Positions 52,088 through 63,245 are shown, counted from the stretch's first letter. The stretch: DNA of 64,000 nt from Actinacidiphila yeochonensis CN732 (GCF_000745345.1 NZ_JQNR01000004.1:930001-994000); one strand, 5' to 3'. Notes: a model not told the origin generated them from the letters alone. A program made the numbers and translations.

Positions 52088-53620
52088 ATGTCACAGGACA
52101 CACCCCGCAGCCGGCCCGCCCGCGCACGCCGCTCCGACGGCTCCCGGCAGGGTTCCGGCCGCGCCGCCGGCCGTGCCGGCCGCCGTGGTGACGGGCAGGC
52201 ACTCGCCGTGGCGGGCACCCCCGGGCCGCCGCCCGTCGAGCACTTCGCCGACCTCGCCCTCCCGGCCCCGCTGCTGGCCGAGCTGACCCGGCAGGGCGTC
52301 ACCGTGCCGTTCCCCATCCAGGGCGCGACGCTGCCGAGTTCGCTGGCCGGGCGGGACGTCCTCGGGCGGGGGCGCACCGGCTCGGGGAAGACCCTCGCCT
52401 TCGGGCTGGCCGTACTGGGCCGCGTCGCCGGCCGCCGCGCGGAGCCGCGGCAGCCGCTCGCGCTGGTCCTCGTCCCCACCCGCGAGCTGGCCCAGCAGGT
52501 CACGGACGCGCTGACGCCCTACGCGCGGGCGACCCGGTTGCGGCTGGCCACGGTCGTCGGCGGGCTCTCGGCCGGCCGCCAGGCAGCCGCGCTGCGGGGC
52601 GGCGCCGAGATCGTCGTCGCCACCCCCGGCCGGCTGCGCGACCTGGTCGAGCGCGGCGACTGCCGGCTGGACCAGGTCGTGGTCTCCGTACTGGACGAAG
52701 CCGACCAGATGGCCGACATGGGCTTCCTGCCGCAGGTCACCGCACTGCTCCGGCAGGTGGCCCCGGGCGGGCAGCGGCTGCTGTTCTCCGCGACGCTCGA
52801 CCGGGACGTGGACACGCTGGTCCGCCGGTTCCTGTCCGACCCGGTGGTGCACGCGGTGGACCCTCCGGCCGGGGTGGTGGCCGCCATGGAGCACCACGTG
52901 CTGCACGTCGACGACGAGGACAAGGCCGAGGCGGCGGTGCGGATCGCCGCCCGCGAGGGCCGCGTGCTGCTCTTCCTGGACAGCAAGCGCGGCGCCGACC
53001 GGCTCACCAAGAGCCTGCTCGCCCGCGGGGTCCGCGCCGCGGCGCTGCACGGTGGGAAGAGCCAGCCGCAGCGCACCCGCGCGCTCGCCCAGTTCAAGAA
53101 CGGCGAGGTGACGGTCCTGGTCGCCACCGACATCGCGGCGCGCGGCATCCACATCGACGACCTGGACCTGGTGGTCAACGTCGATCCGCCCGCCGACCAC
53201 AAGGACTACCTGCACCGCGGCGGACGCACCGCCCGGGCCGGCGCCTCCGGCAGCGTCGTCACCCTCGTGACCCCCGACCAGCGCCGGGACGTGGTCCGGC
53301 TGCTGGCCCGGGCCGGCATCACCCCGCGTACGGCGAAGGTGCGCCCCGCGGACGCCGAACTGGCCCGGATCACCGGCGCGCGGCTGCCGTCCGGAGTGCC
53401 GGTCGTCGTGGCCCAGCCCCCGGCCGCCGTGCCCCGCCCCGCGCGGGCCCGCGCCCGAGGGGCCGTTCGCGGCGGCCGCCCGGCGGCCGCCGGCGCCCCG
53501 CAGACGGGCGCCCAGCACGTCGGCCGGGACACCGGCCAAGGGACCGCCGCGGCCCCGCGCTCCGGCGTCCGGGCCGGCAGCCCCCGCTCCTCGGCCCGTC
53601 CCCACCGGCGGGCGGCGTGA
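52088..53620 (+). CDS. DEAD-box RNA helicase
   Basis: This 510-residue ATP-dependent RNA helicase unwinds structured RNA, a need that grows in the cold. It has the Q motif region FADLALPAPLLAELTRQGVT, Walker A GRTGSGKT (95-102), VLVPTRELAQQ, TPGRL, DEAD box LDEADQM, SAT in LLFSATLD, VLLFLDSKRGADRL, ATDIAARGIHI and HRGGRTARAG (motif VI, here with HRGGR). The N- and C-terminal tails are Arg/Gly/Pro-rich and probably bind RNA. ATG 52088 follows GGAAGG at 11 nt. Its stop overlaps the desaturase GTG by four bases. Confidence 0.94.
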   Translation: MSQDTPRSRPARARRSDGSRQGSGRAAGRAGRRGDGQALAVAGTPGPPPVEHFADLALPAPLLAELTRQGVTVPFPIQGATLPSSLAGRDVLGRGRTGSGKTLAFGLAVLGRVAGRRAEPRQPLALVLVPTRELAQQVTDALTPYARATRLRLATVVGGLSAGRQAAALRGGAEIVVATPGRLRDLVERGDCRLDQVVVSVLDEADQMADMGFLPQVTALLRQVAPGGQRLLFSATLDRDVDTLVRRFLSDPVVHAVDPPAGVVAAMEHHVLHVDDEDKAEAAVRIAAREGRVLLFLDSKRGADRLTKSLLARGVRAAALHGGKSQPQRTRALAQFKNGEVTVLVATDIAARGIHIDDLDLVVNVDPPADHKDYLHRGGRTARAGASGSVVTLVTPDQRRDVVRLLARAGITPRTAKVRPADAELARITGARLPSGVPVVVAQPPAAVPRPARARARGAVRGGRPAAAGAPQTGAQHVGRDTGQGTAAAPRSGVRAGSPRSSARPHRRAA

Positions 53621-54660
53621 GGCCCCCGGCGGTCACCCCGCCGTCCGAGCCGCTGTCGGCGCCCGCGGCCGAGGGCAGCGACTTCTCGGCGCTGTACCGG
53701 CGGGTCGCCGCCTCCGGGCTGATGCGCCGCCGCCCGGGCTACTACACGGCGCGCATCGGCGGCGTCGCCGTCCTCTACGGCGCCGCGTGGACGGCGTTCG
53801 CCCTGCTGGGCCACTCGTGGTGGCAGCTGGGAATCGCCGCCGCGCTCGGCGTGCTGTTCGCTCAGATCGCCCTGGTCGCCCACGACATCGCCCACCGGCA
53901 GGTCTTCCGGCTGCGCCGGCCCAGCGAGGCGGCCGGCCGGATAGCGGGCAACCTGTGCGTCGGCATGAGCTACAGCTGGTGGCAGGACAAGCACACCCGG
54001 CACCACGCCAACCCCAACCACGAGGAGCTCGACCCGGACGTCAACCCCGAGGTCCTGGTCTGGTCGCGCGGCCAGGCCCGCGAGGCGCGAGGCGTGGCCA
54101 GGTGGATCGGCCGCCGCCAGGCCTACCTGTTCTTCCCGCTGCTCACCCTGGAGGGGATGAACCTCCACGTGGCCGGGGTGCGGGCGCTGCTGCGGCCCGG
54201 CTGCCGCAGGCGCGGCCTCGAAGCGGTGCTGCTCGGCCTGCACATAGCCGGCTACCTCACCGCGCTGCTGGTGGTGCTCGGCCCCCTCCAGGCGCTGGCC
54301 TTCCTCGGCGTCCACCAGGCGGTCTTCGGCGTCTACATGGGCTGCACGTTCGCGCCCAACCACAAGGGCATGCCGACCCTCACCGGCTCCGAGCGCCCGG
54401 ACTTCCTCCGCCGCCAGGTGCTGACCTCGCGCAACGTCCGCGGCGGCCTGCTGATCGACGTGGCACTCGGCGGCCTCAACCACCAGATCGAGCACCACCT
54501 CTTCCCCAGCATGCCGACCCCCCACCTGCGCCGGGCCCGGCCGATCGTGCGGGCGTACTGCGCCGAACTGGGCATCCCCTACGCCGAGAGCGGCCTGCTG
54601 TCCTCCTACGCCCAGGCCCTGCGGCACCTGCACGCGGTCGGCGCCCCTCTGCGCTCCTGA
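53617..54660 (+). CDS. Acyl-lipid fatty-acid desaturase
   Basis: This 347-residue integral-membrane di-iron desaturase introduces a double bond into membrane acyl chains and so keeps membranes fluid. All three histidine boxes are present: HDIAH (89-93), HTRHH (126-130) and HQIEHH (289-294), with hydrophobic hairpins between. The GTG at 53617 overlaps the helicase stop (GTGA), so its translation is coupled to the helicase. It is the third member of the csp-helicase-desaturase group. Electron donor proteins are not encoded nearby. Confidence 0.93.
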   Translation: MRPPAVTPPSEPLSAPAAEGSDFSALYRRVAASGLMRRRPGYYTARIGGVAVLYGAAWTAFALLGHSWWQLGIAAALGVLFAQIALVAHDIAHRQVFRLRRPSEAAGRIAGNLCVGMSYSWWQDKHTRHHANPNHEELDPDVNPEVLVWSRGQAREARGVARWIGRRQAYLFFPLLTLEGMNLHVAGVRALLRPGCRRRGLEAVLLGLHIAGYLTALLVVLGPLQALAFLGVHQAVFGVYMGCTFAPNHKGMPTLTGSERPDFLRRQVLTSRNVRGGLLIDVALGGLNHQIEHHLFPSMPTPHLRRARPIVRAYCAELGIPYAESGLLSSYAQALRHLHAVGAPLRS

Positions 54661-54739
54661 GCCCGACCGGTCGCTGACGGGCGGCGGGGAGGGGCCCTCG
54701 TCAGGGCACGCCGCTTCCGCGCGCCGTGACGCGACAGGA

Positions 54740-55111
54740 TCAGCGACCCTCCCCGTCCCCCGGCGCCGTGTCGAGAACGGCGTCCAGCACGCGCCGGGAA
54801 CTCTCGAGTCGGCTGATCGCCTCGGTGATGCGGGTGCGTTCACGCCGCAACTCCCCGACGAAGGCCGGACAGCCCGACGGCACCCTCAGCTCGTCCTCGT
54901 CGCGCACACAGTGCACGACCTTGGCGATGACAGCGGTGGAGAGTCCGGCGGCGAGCAGGGCCCGGATGCGGTGCACCACCGCGACGTCCGCCTCGACGTA
55001 CTCGCGGTAGCCGTTCTCCAACCGGACCGGCTGGAGCAGGCCCTGCTCCTCGTAGTAGCGCAACAGCCTCCTGTTCACGCCGGTTTCGTGAGCGAGGTCG
55101 CCGATTCGCAT
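54740..55111 (-). CDS. MerR-family transcriptional regulator
   Basis: This 123-residue regulator has the MerR DNA-binding domain MRIGDLAHETGVNRRLLRYY (with EEQGLL and YREY) and a dimerisation helix (LRRERTRITEAISRLESSRR). A single Cys-pair region (VHCVRDEDE, GCPAF) is present, but no defined metal site can be read. It is divergent from an SDR gene; the 19-bp-spaced promoter with a central dyad between them is the standard MerR target. It probably activates the SDR on ligand binding and may repress itself. Confidence 0.93.
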   Translation of the reverse strand: MRIGDLAHETGVNRRLLRYYEEQGLLQPVRLENGYREYVEADVAVVHRIRALLAAGLSTAVIAKVVHCVRDEDELRVPSGCPAFVGELRRERTRITEAISRLESSRRVLDAVLDTAPGDGEGR

Positions 55112-55123
55112 CCAGCCCTCTCC

Positions 55124-55154
55124 TTGACCTTCACACCGGTGTGACGCCTTACCG
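55124..55154 (+). promoter_or_regulatory. MerR-type promoter of the SDR gene
   Basis: TTGACC (55124-55129) and TTACCG (55149-55154) are 19 bp apart, and TCACACCGGTGTGA (55131-55144), a perfect 14-bp dyad, lies in the spacer. The site also lies 20-33 bp before the divergent MerR start. Confidence 0.85.
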
Positions 55155-55194
55155 TCCGAAGTATCACTGATCGTGAGTCAAAGGGGAGGCGATC

Positions 55195-55851
55195 ATGCCA
55201 GGTGCGGTGATCATTGGTGCGGGACCGGGAATCGGCCAGGCGGTCGCCCGCCGGTTCGCCCGGGAGGGAATGCCGATCACGCTCATCGCCAGGGGCGGTC
55301 GGACGCTGAGCGCCGCGGCGGACGCGGTCGCGCCGCACGGCGTTCCGGTCGTCACGTTGCGGGCCGACAGCACCGACCGGGCCGCGTTGGACGCGGCCCT
55401 GGACCAGGCCGTCGGCGAGCACGGCGTGCCGGAGGTCGCCGTGTACAACGCCGCGCTCGTCCGCGCGGACGCGCCGGGTGAGCTCTCGGTGCGCGAACAC
55501 ATGGAGGCGTGGGCGGTCAACGTGGTCGGCGCGCTCAACGCCGCGGCGCGCCTCGCGCCGGCGATGGCGGCGCGAGGCAGCGGAACGATCCTCGTCACCG
55601 GCGGCATGCCCGAGCCCAGAGCGCAGTACGTGAGCCTCTCCCTGGGCAAGGCGGGCGTGCGGACCCTGGTCGCGCTGCTCGATCAGCAGTACGGCTCCTC
55701 CGGAGTGCACGTGGCGAGCGTCACCGTGGACGGCCCGGTCGCCCCCGGCACCGACTTCGACCCCGACGACATCGCCGAGCACTACTGGCAACTGCACACG
55801 CAGCCCCGCCACATGTGGGACCACGAGGCGCTGCACACCGGCCGCTCCTGA
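55195..55851 (+). CDS. SDR-family oxidoreductase lacking the canonical YxxxK
   Basis: This 218-residue SDR has the cofactor loop VIIGAGPGIGQAVARRFA (residues 5-22) and the NNA-type VYNAALVRADAP. In the active-site zone it reads PRAQYVSLSLGKAGVRTLV, where the Lys is seven residues after Tyr instead of four, so the catalytic residues are displaced or altered. It may still bind NAD(P) and act on an unknown carbonyl, or be a regulatory reductase-like protein. ATG 55195 follows GGGGAGG. It is controlled by the divergent MerR protein via 55124-55154. Confidence 0.85.
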   Translation: MPGAVIIGAGPGIGQAVARRFAREGMPITLIARGGRTLSAAADAVAPHGVPVVTLRADSTDRAALDAALDQAVGEHGVPEVAVYNAALVRADAPGELSVREHMEAWAVNVVGALNAAARLAPAMAARGSGTILVTGGMPEPRAQYVSLSLGKAGVRTLVALLDQQYGSSGVHVASVTVDGPVAPGTDFDPDDIAEHYWQLHTQPRHMWDHEALHTGRS

Positions 55852-55944
55852 CGGCGCGCCGCCCCATGCCCGAGGCCGGTGGCCCCAGCCCGGTACCGGT
55901 ACGCGTCTGCCGGGCTGGGTCCACCGGCTTTACCTGGGCTGTGA

Positions 55945-57681
<1,737 letters not shown>

Positions 57682-58169
57682 GCCTGCGTGCCCAGGCTCC
57701 GGTCGCGGTCGCGGTCGCGGTCCCGGCCCGAGCCCCGGCTCCGGTCGCGCTGACGGGCGGCGAGGTGGGCGTGGCCGGATCCCAGCGGCCAGGTGGTGGC
57801 GATGATGTCTCCAACTGCCTTACAAAACAGACCTGTTGGCGGGGAGGGTGCTACTCTGCCCACCTGTCGGCGGGCTGCCGGCCGGTTGCCGTCGGGCTGA
57901 GCCGAGCCGGGGCCGGGCGGGCGGGGCCGGGTGGATGGTGGCGCCGGACGGCGGATGTCCCGGAAGCTCGGAAATCCCGCCCTTCACGGCCCTTGTCGCG
58001 CCGTGTCGGCCGAAGGACCGTCATGTCCCCTCATCCGCGGCCGGGATGCGGCCGTTCGCCGCGGTGATTGCGGGCTCGTCATCTCCCGTTCCACCGGTAT
58101 TCAATCCCGTGTCCATGCCAGGGCTGTGTGCTGTCCCTAGGTTCCCTGAGGGTTTCGAAGGAAGGGAAT
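57682..58169. other. Intergenic region with a short palindrome
   Basis: There is no gene in these 488 bases. A GGTCGC hexamer is repeated about four times near 57700-57722. AACAG-AC-CTGTT (57826-57837), following TTACAA, could be a repressor site at the promoter of the ABC operon, but that is weak. GAAGGAAGGG precedes the next ATG. Confidence 0.4.
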
Positions 58170-59108
58170 ATGGACACACTCGCAGTCCGGGCTCGTGGGA
58201 TCACCAAATGCTTCGACGAGGTCGTCGCCCTCGACGGCATCGATCTCGACGTGGCCCGGGGACAGATCCACGGGCTGGTCGGACCGAACGGCGCCGGCAA
58301 GACGACCCTGCTCGGCCTGCTGCTGGGCCTGGCGGTCGCCGACGGCGGGCGGCTGGAGGTCCTGGGGACGCCGGTGGGGCGGGCGCTCGCGGCCCCCGAG
58401 GGTGTCGCCGGATTCGTCGACGGCCCCGGCCTCTACCCCTCGCTCACCGCCCGGCAGAACCTGGCCGCGCTCGCCGCGCTGCGCGGCGCCGACGCGCGGA
58501 CGGCGGGGATCGACGACGTACTCCACCAGGTCGGGCTCACCGACGTCGCCGACGACAAGGCCCGCGGATTCTCGCTCGGTATGCGCCAGCGCCTCGGGCT
58601 CGCCGCCGCCCTGCTCACCCGGCCCCGGCTGCTCGTGCTCGACGAACCGGTCAACGGCCTCGACCCGGCCGGGAGCAGGCACGTCCACGGTGTCCTCAAC
58701 CGGCTGGCGGCGGACGGTACGAGCGTCGTGCTGTCGAGCCACCGCATGGACGACCTTGAGGCGCTGTGCTCCGAGGTCACCATCATCGCCACCGGACGGG
58801 TGGTCTTCTCCGGCCCGCTGGGCAAGCTCGCCGCGGAGAACCGCGATCTCGACTACCGGCTGCTCACCTCCGACCCGCGGGCCGCCCGCCGGCTGGCCGA
58901 CGCCACGGACGGAGTACGCGTCGTCGAGAGCGCCGGAGTGTGGCGCGGCTCCGAGCCGCTGGTGGTGCGGGCGCAGGTGCCCGCCGTCGACGCGCTGGTG
59001 GCGGCGCTGGTCCGCGCCGACGTCGCGGTGCGTGAACTCGCCCCCGTCGTATCGCCGTTGGAAGCGGCGTTCCTCGCCCTCACCGAACCGCAGGAGACCG
59101 ACCGATGA
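58170..59108 (+). CDS. ABC exporter ATP-binding protein
   Basis: This 312-residue ATPase of the DrrA/NatA-type drug or lipid exporter group has Walker A GLVGPNGAGKTTLLGLL (about 36-52), signature FSLGMRQRLGLAAALL, Walker B LLVLDEPVNGLDPAG and the switch His in VVLSSHRMDDLEALC. The C-terminal 90 residues (DYRLLTSDPRAARRLADAT on) are the usual extension. ATG 58170 has AAGGAAGGG. Its stop overlaps the permease ATG (ATGA). It is the first gene of a three-gene unit. Confidence 0.92.
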   Translation: MDTLAVRARGITKCFDEVVALDGIDLDVARGQIHGLVGPNGAGKTTLLGLLLGLAVADGGRLEVLGTPVGRALAAPEGVAGFVDGPGLYPSLTARQNLAALAALRGADARTAGIDDVLHQVGLTDVADDKARGFSLGMRQRLGLAAALLTRPRLLVLDEPVNGLDPAGSRHVHGVLNRLAADGTSVVLSSHRMDDLEALCSEVTIIATGRVVFSGPLGKLAAENRDLDYRLLTSDPRAARRLADATDGVRVVESAGVWRGSEPLVVRAQVPAVDALVAALVRADVAVRELAPVVSPLEAAFLALTEPQETDR

Positions 59109-60484
59109 CCGCGACGGAGACCCCGCCCGTCACCGACGCCCCGGCCGGCGACTCCGCCGCCGTCCACCGCGTCTCCGTGGCCCGCACCTACCGCTTCGAG
59201 CTGGTCAAGCTGGTCTCGCAGTGGCGGATCCGGCTGGTGGTCCTGGCGTGCTGGCTCGCGCCGGCGCTCTTCGTCGCCGCGGTGAGCGAGCAGAGCACGC
59301 TGCCCTCCGACACCCTGTTCGGCCGCTGGATGCACGCCACCGGCTGGGCCGGGTCGCTGGTGATCCTCGGCTTCGCCGGCACCTGGGCGCTGCCGCTGCT
59401 GACCTCGCTGGTGGCCGGCGACGTGTTCGCCGCCGAGGACCGGCTCGGCACCTGGCGCCACCTGCTGGTGGCGGTCCGCTCGCCGCGCCGGATCTTCGCC
59501 GCCAAGGCGCTGGCCAGCCTCACCGTCATCCTGCTGATGGTGGCCGGGCTGACCCTCTCCAGCGTGGCCGGCGGGCTCCTCGCGGTCGGCGACCACCCGC
59601 TGGTCGGACTCGACGGCCACCTGCTGTCCTCCTCGGACGCGGCCGGGCGGGTGCTGCTCGCGTGGGCCTGCGCCCTCGCCCCGACGCTGGCCCTGGCCGG
59701 GATCGGGCTGCTCGGCTCCGTCGCGCTCGGGCGGTCGCCGATGGGCCTGCTGCTGCCGGCGCTGGTCGCGCTCGCCATGCAGCTCGCCCAGATGCTGCCG
59801 CTGCCGGTGGCGCTGCGCGTCGCCCTGCCCGGCTACGCCTTCATCTCCTGGAACGGGCTGTTCACCGCCCCGGGCCAGCTCCGCCCGCTGCTGATCGGCG
59901 TCGTGGTGGCCCTGGTGTGGGCGGTGGTCGCCACCCTCCTCGCGTATCTGCTCTTCCTGCGGCGCGACTTCACCAACCCCACGCACGACACCGCCGGGCG
60001 GCGCGGGATCACGGTCGGAGTGGTACCGCTGGCGGCGCTGCTCGCGGCCACGTTCGGGGTGATCGCCCTGGCGACGCCGTCGAGCGGCTCCGGCATCTCC
60101 CAGGCCAAGATCCAGCGGTCGGTGTCCACCGCGTTCGCGCACCTCTACCGCATCCAGACGAGGGAGCTCAACCGCCCCGACGTCACGGAAGCGCAGCTGC
60201 GGGCCACCACGGCCTGCACCAAGGGGGAGGACAAGGTCGCGCAGGAGGGGCCGGGCAACGACTGGCGCTGCGTCGTGACCTGGCACCTCCCCGGCGTCGA
60301 GGCCGCGGGTACGGCCATCTACCAACTCGACGTCACCTCAGACGGGCGGTACGTCGCCGACGGCGACGGGCCGAAGGAAGTGAACGGCTACTTCCTGGTG
60401 CGGACCTCCACCGGAGACGCACCGAACCCTCTCTGGCAGTTCGACGGCAACGTCGAGCTGCTCCACACCTCCCCGAAGGGATGA
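59105..60484 (+). CDS. ABC exporter permease with extracytoplasmic C-terminal domain
   Basis: The 459-residue membrane protein has about six helices between residues 45 and 335 (LVVLACWLAPALFVAAVS, AGSLVILGFAGTWALPLL, LTVILLMVAGLTLSSVAGG, PLLIGVVVALVWAVVATLL, GVVPLAALLAATFGVIAL). A soluble tail of about 120 residues outside the membrane (VSTAFAHLYRIQTREL, CVVTWHLPGVEAAGTAIYQL) has two cysteines. Typical ABC-2 permeases end soon after the last helix, so the tail is a distinctive addition. The ATG overlaps the ATPase stop; a secreted phosphoesterase starts 5 bp after its own stop codon, with its ribosome site inside the end of this gene. Confidence 0.85.
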   Translation: MTATETPPVTDAPAGDSAAVHRVSVARTYRFELVKLVSQWRIRLVVLACWLAPALFVAAVSEQSTLPSDTLFGRWMHATGWAGSLVILGFAGTWALPLLTSLVAGDVFAAEDRLGTWRHLLVAVRSPRRIFAAKALASLTVILLMVAGLTLSSVAGGLLAVGDHPLVGLDGHLLSSSDAAGRVLLAWACALAPTLALAGIGLLGSVALGRSPMGLLLPALVALAMQLAQMLPLPVALRVALPGYAFISWNGLFTAPGQLRPLLIGVVVALVWAVVATLLAYLLFLRRDFTNPTHDTAGRRGITVGVVPLAALLAATFGVIALATPSSGSGISQAKIQRSVSTAFAHLYRIQTRELNRPDVTEAQLRATTACTKGEDKVAQEGPGNDWRCVVTWHLPGVEAAGTAIYQLDVTSDGRYVADGDGPKEVNGYFLVRTSTGDAPNPLWQFDGNVELLHTSPKG

Positions 60485-60488
60485 CTCC

Positions 60489-63245
60489 ATGCAGGTAACA
60501 CGCCGCCGCAGGCGTGTCGAGAAGGAGCCTTTCGTCTTTCTCGGTAGGCGTCCCGGGCGCCGCGTGACCCTGGTCACGGCGGGTGTCACCGCCGTCGGCC
60601 TGGCCGCGACCGGCACCGCTTTCGCCCAGACGCACCAGTTCGGGACCCAGCAGGTCGGCCAGACCACCGCTCAGGGCCAGGTCATCTCCAGCGACCAGTA
60701 CCTCAACCCGTTCGGTGCCCGCACCGTCATCAACGACGGCAAGCTCATGTCGTCCGCGGTCAGCCCGGACGGCACCCACCTCGCCGCCGCGGTGACCGAC
60801 GGCGATGCCGCGCTGGACATCGTCGACCTGAAGACCTGGAAGGTCCAGCAGCTCGTCGGCAACTCCTCCGCCGCGAACCTGAAGATCAAGGGCAACGACG
60901 TGGGCCAGGAAGGCCCCACGTACTCGCCCGACGGCAGCCAGCTCTGGCTGGGCCAGACCGACGGCTACACCAGGTTCACGGTGAACGCCGACGGCACCCT
61001 GGCCAACCCGACCACCGTCTCCATCCCGGCCGACGGCGCCAAGCACGCGCTGGTCGGCGCCGCGGTCTTCTCGGCCGACGGCTCCACCGTGTACTCCGCG
61101 GTCAACGGCCAGAACCGGGTCGTCGCCATCAACGCGGCCACCGGCGCCATCGAGCAGAGCTGGAACGTGGGCAACGCCCCGCGCGACATCGTCCAGGTCG
61201 GCGGCAAGCTGTACGTGAGCAACGAGGGCGGCCGCACGGCGAAGACCGGCGACACCACCCTCAACTCGTACAACACCCAGGTCCCGGCCAGCTCGCTGAC
61301 CGGCGCCACCACGACGGGCACCGTCAGCGTCATCGACCTGGCCAAGCCGACGGCCGCCCCGGCGAGCATCAGCGTCGGCCTGCACCCGACCGCGCTGTAC
61401 GCGAAGAAGAACACCGTCTTCGTGGCCAACACCTCCACGAACACCGTGTCGGTCATCGACGCCGGCCGCGGGAAGGTCGTCCAGACCATCTCCACGCAGC
61501 CGTGGCCCGAGGCGTCCGTCGGCTACGAGCCCGACGCGATCACCCTCACCAACGACGGCCACCTGCTGGTGACGCTCGGCCGCGCCAACGCCGTCGCCGT
61601 CTACCGCTACACCTCCGCGCAGCAGCCGGTCTCCTACGTGGGCCTGCTCCCGACGGACTACTTCCCGGCGGACATCGCGACGGTCGGCAACCAGGTCGTG
61701 GTCTCCAACACCCGTGGCATCGACTCCCTCCGCCCCACCACGGCGGCCGGCCACGGCACCCACGACACGACGTCCAGCCTCACGCACTTCGCGCTGCCGA
61801 ACGACCAGGTGATCCGCTCGGAGACCGCCAAGGTCTTCAAGCAGAACGGCTGGAGCGACAACGACGTCACCGTGGCCAAGGGCAAGAGCAACGCCAAGCC
61901 CGTGGCCGTGCCGGCGAAGATCGGCGACCCGTCGACGATCAAGCACGTCTTCCTGATCGTCAAGGAGAACCGCACCTACGACCAGCTCTTCGGTGACATC
62001 CCGCAGGGCAACGGCGACCCGTCCCTCGCCCAGTTCGGCGAGAACGTGACGCCGAACCAGCACGCGCTGGCCGAGCAGTTCGGGCTGTACGACAACACGT
62101 ACGACGTCGGCACGAACTCCGCCGAGGGCCACAACTGGCTCATGCAGGCCGACGACCCGGAGTACACCGAGTCCTCCGCCGGCGAGTACCTGCGCAGCTA
62201 CGACACCGAGGACGACGCCCTCGGCCACCAGGCGAGCGGCACCCTCTGGAGCGGCGCCGAGACGGCCGGCAAGACGGTCCGCGACTACGGCGAGTTCCAG
62301 CAGTTCCTGGACAAGCCGGCGGACGCGAGCTGGCAGAACCTGTACTGCGACGCGAAGACGATGGACACCACCGGGGCGAAGAGCGCCTACACGCTGGACT
62401 CGTCCTCGCCGATCCCGTCGCTGAACAACGTCTCGGACTCCGCCTTCCCGAAGTTCGACACCAGCGTCCCGGACCAGTACCGGTACGAGATCTGGAAGCA
62501 GGAGTTCGAGAAGAACGGTCCGGCCAACCTGAACATGTTCTGGCTGTCCAGCGACCACACCGGCGGTCCGGCCAGCCCGGCCGCCCAGGTCGCCGACAAC
62601 GACCTCGCGGTCGGCAAGATGGTCGACACGATCTCGCACAGCAAGTACTGGAAGGACTCGGCGATCTTCGTCGTCGAGGACGACTCCCAGGCCGGCCTCG
62701 ACCACGTCGACGGCCACCGCGCGCCGATCCAGATCATCAGCCCGTACGCGCAGCACGGGACGGTGGACGACCGCTACTACTCGCAGATCACGATGGTCCG
62801 CACCATCGAGCAGATCCTGGGCATCCACCCGATGAACCAGGAGGACAGCGCGGCCACCCCGATGACGACCGCGTTCAGCAACAAGCCGAACTACACGCCG
62901 TTCACCGCGGTGCCCAACCGCACCTCGCTGACCGACGGCCTGGCCACCGCGCCCTCCTGCGGTGTGGACACCCCGGCCGCGCAGGACCCGACCGCGGCGG
63001 CCGTCCCGGCCACCAAGCCGGTGCCCGCGGCCGAGAAGACGGTCGCGGCGAAGTGGAACACCTGGAAGTCGCACCAGAGGCTGACCGGTGCCACCGCGGT
63101 GCCGGACTACGCCAACCCGGCGCAGATGAACCACCTCACCTGGTACGAGACCAGCAACTGGACCAAGCCCTACCCGGGTGAGGCCAGGATCTACGCTCCC
63201 GACGACGTCCCGGGCGCGTACATCCCGTCCTCGGACGACGACTGA
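60489..63245 (+). CDS. Secreted YncE-like beta-propeller / phosphoesterase protein
   Basis: The 918-residue exported protein has a basic N terminus and signal peptide (RRVTLVTAGVTAVGLAATGTAFA, about 24-46), and a YncE-like seven-bladed propeller (about 60-420, VSPDGTHLAAAVTDGDAAL, YSPDGSQLWLGQTDG, VFVANTSTNTVSVIDAG). A phosphoesterase/alkaline-phosphatase-type domain (about 480-800) follows, with HVFLIVKENRTYDQLFGDI, EGHNWLMQADD, FWLSSDHTGG and AIFVVEDDSQAGLDHVDGHR. The closing region binds or hydrolyses an unknown phosphoester. It is the third gene of the ABC exporter unit, 5 bp after the permease stop codon. Codon use is strongly biased, suggesting high expression. Substrate and link to the exporter are unknown. 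Confidence 0.85.
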   Translation: MQVTRRRRRVEKEPFVFLGRRPGRRVTLVTAGVTAVGLAATGTAFAQTHQFGTQQVGQTTAQGQVISSDQYLNPFGARTVINDGKLMSSAVSPDGTHLAAAVTDGDAALDIVDLKTWKVQQLVGNSSAANLKIKGNDVGQEGPTYSPDGSQLWLGQTDGYTRFTVNADGTLANPTTVSIPADGAKHALVGAAVFSADGSTVYSAVNGQNRVVAINAATGAIEQSWNVGNAPRDIVQVGGKLYVSNEGGRTAKTGDTTLNSYNTQVPASSLTGATTTGTVSVIDLAKPTAAPASISVGLHPTALYAKKNTVFVANTSTNTVSVIDAGRGKVVQTISTQPWPEASVGYEPDAITLTNDGHLLVTLGRANAVAVYRYTSAQQPVSYVGLLPTDYFPADIATVGNQVVVSNTRGIDSLRPTTAAGHGTHDTTSSLTHFALPNDQVIRSETAKVFKQNGWSDNDVTVAKGKSNAKPVAVPAKIGDPSTIKHVFLIVKENRTYDQLFGDIPQGNGDPSLAQFGENVTPNQHALAEQFGLYDNTYDVGTNSAEGHNWLMQADDPEYTESSAGEYLRSYDTEDDALGHQASGTLWSGAETAGKTVRDYGEFQQFLDKPADASWQNLYCDAKTMDTTGAKSAYTLDSSSPIPSLNNVSDSAFPKFDTSVPDQYRYEIWKQEFEKNGPANLNMFWLSSDHTGGPASPAAQVADNDLAVGKMVDTISHSKYWKDSAIFVVEDDSQAGLDHVDGHRAPIQIISPYAQHGTVDDRYYSQITMVRTIEQILGIHPMNQEDSAATPMTTAFSNKPNYTPFTAVPNRTSLTDGLATAPSCGVDTPAAQDPTAAAVPATKPVPAAEKTVAAKWNTWKSHQRLTGATAVPDYANPAQMNHLTWYETSNWTKPYPGEARIYAPDDVPGAYIPSSDDD

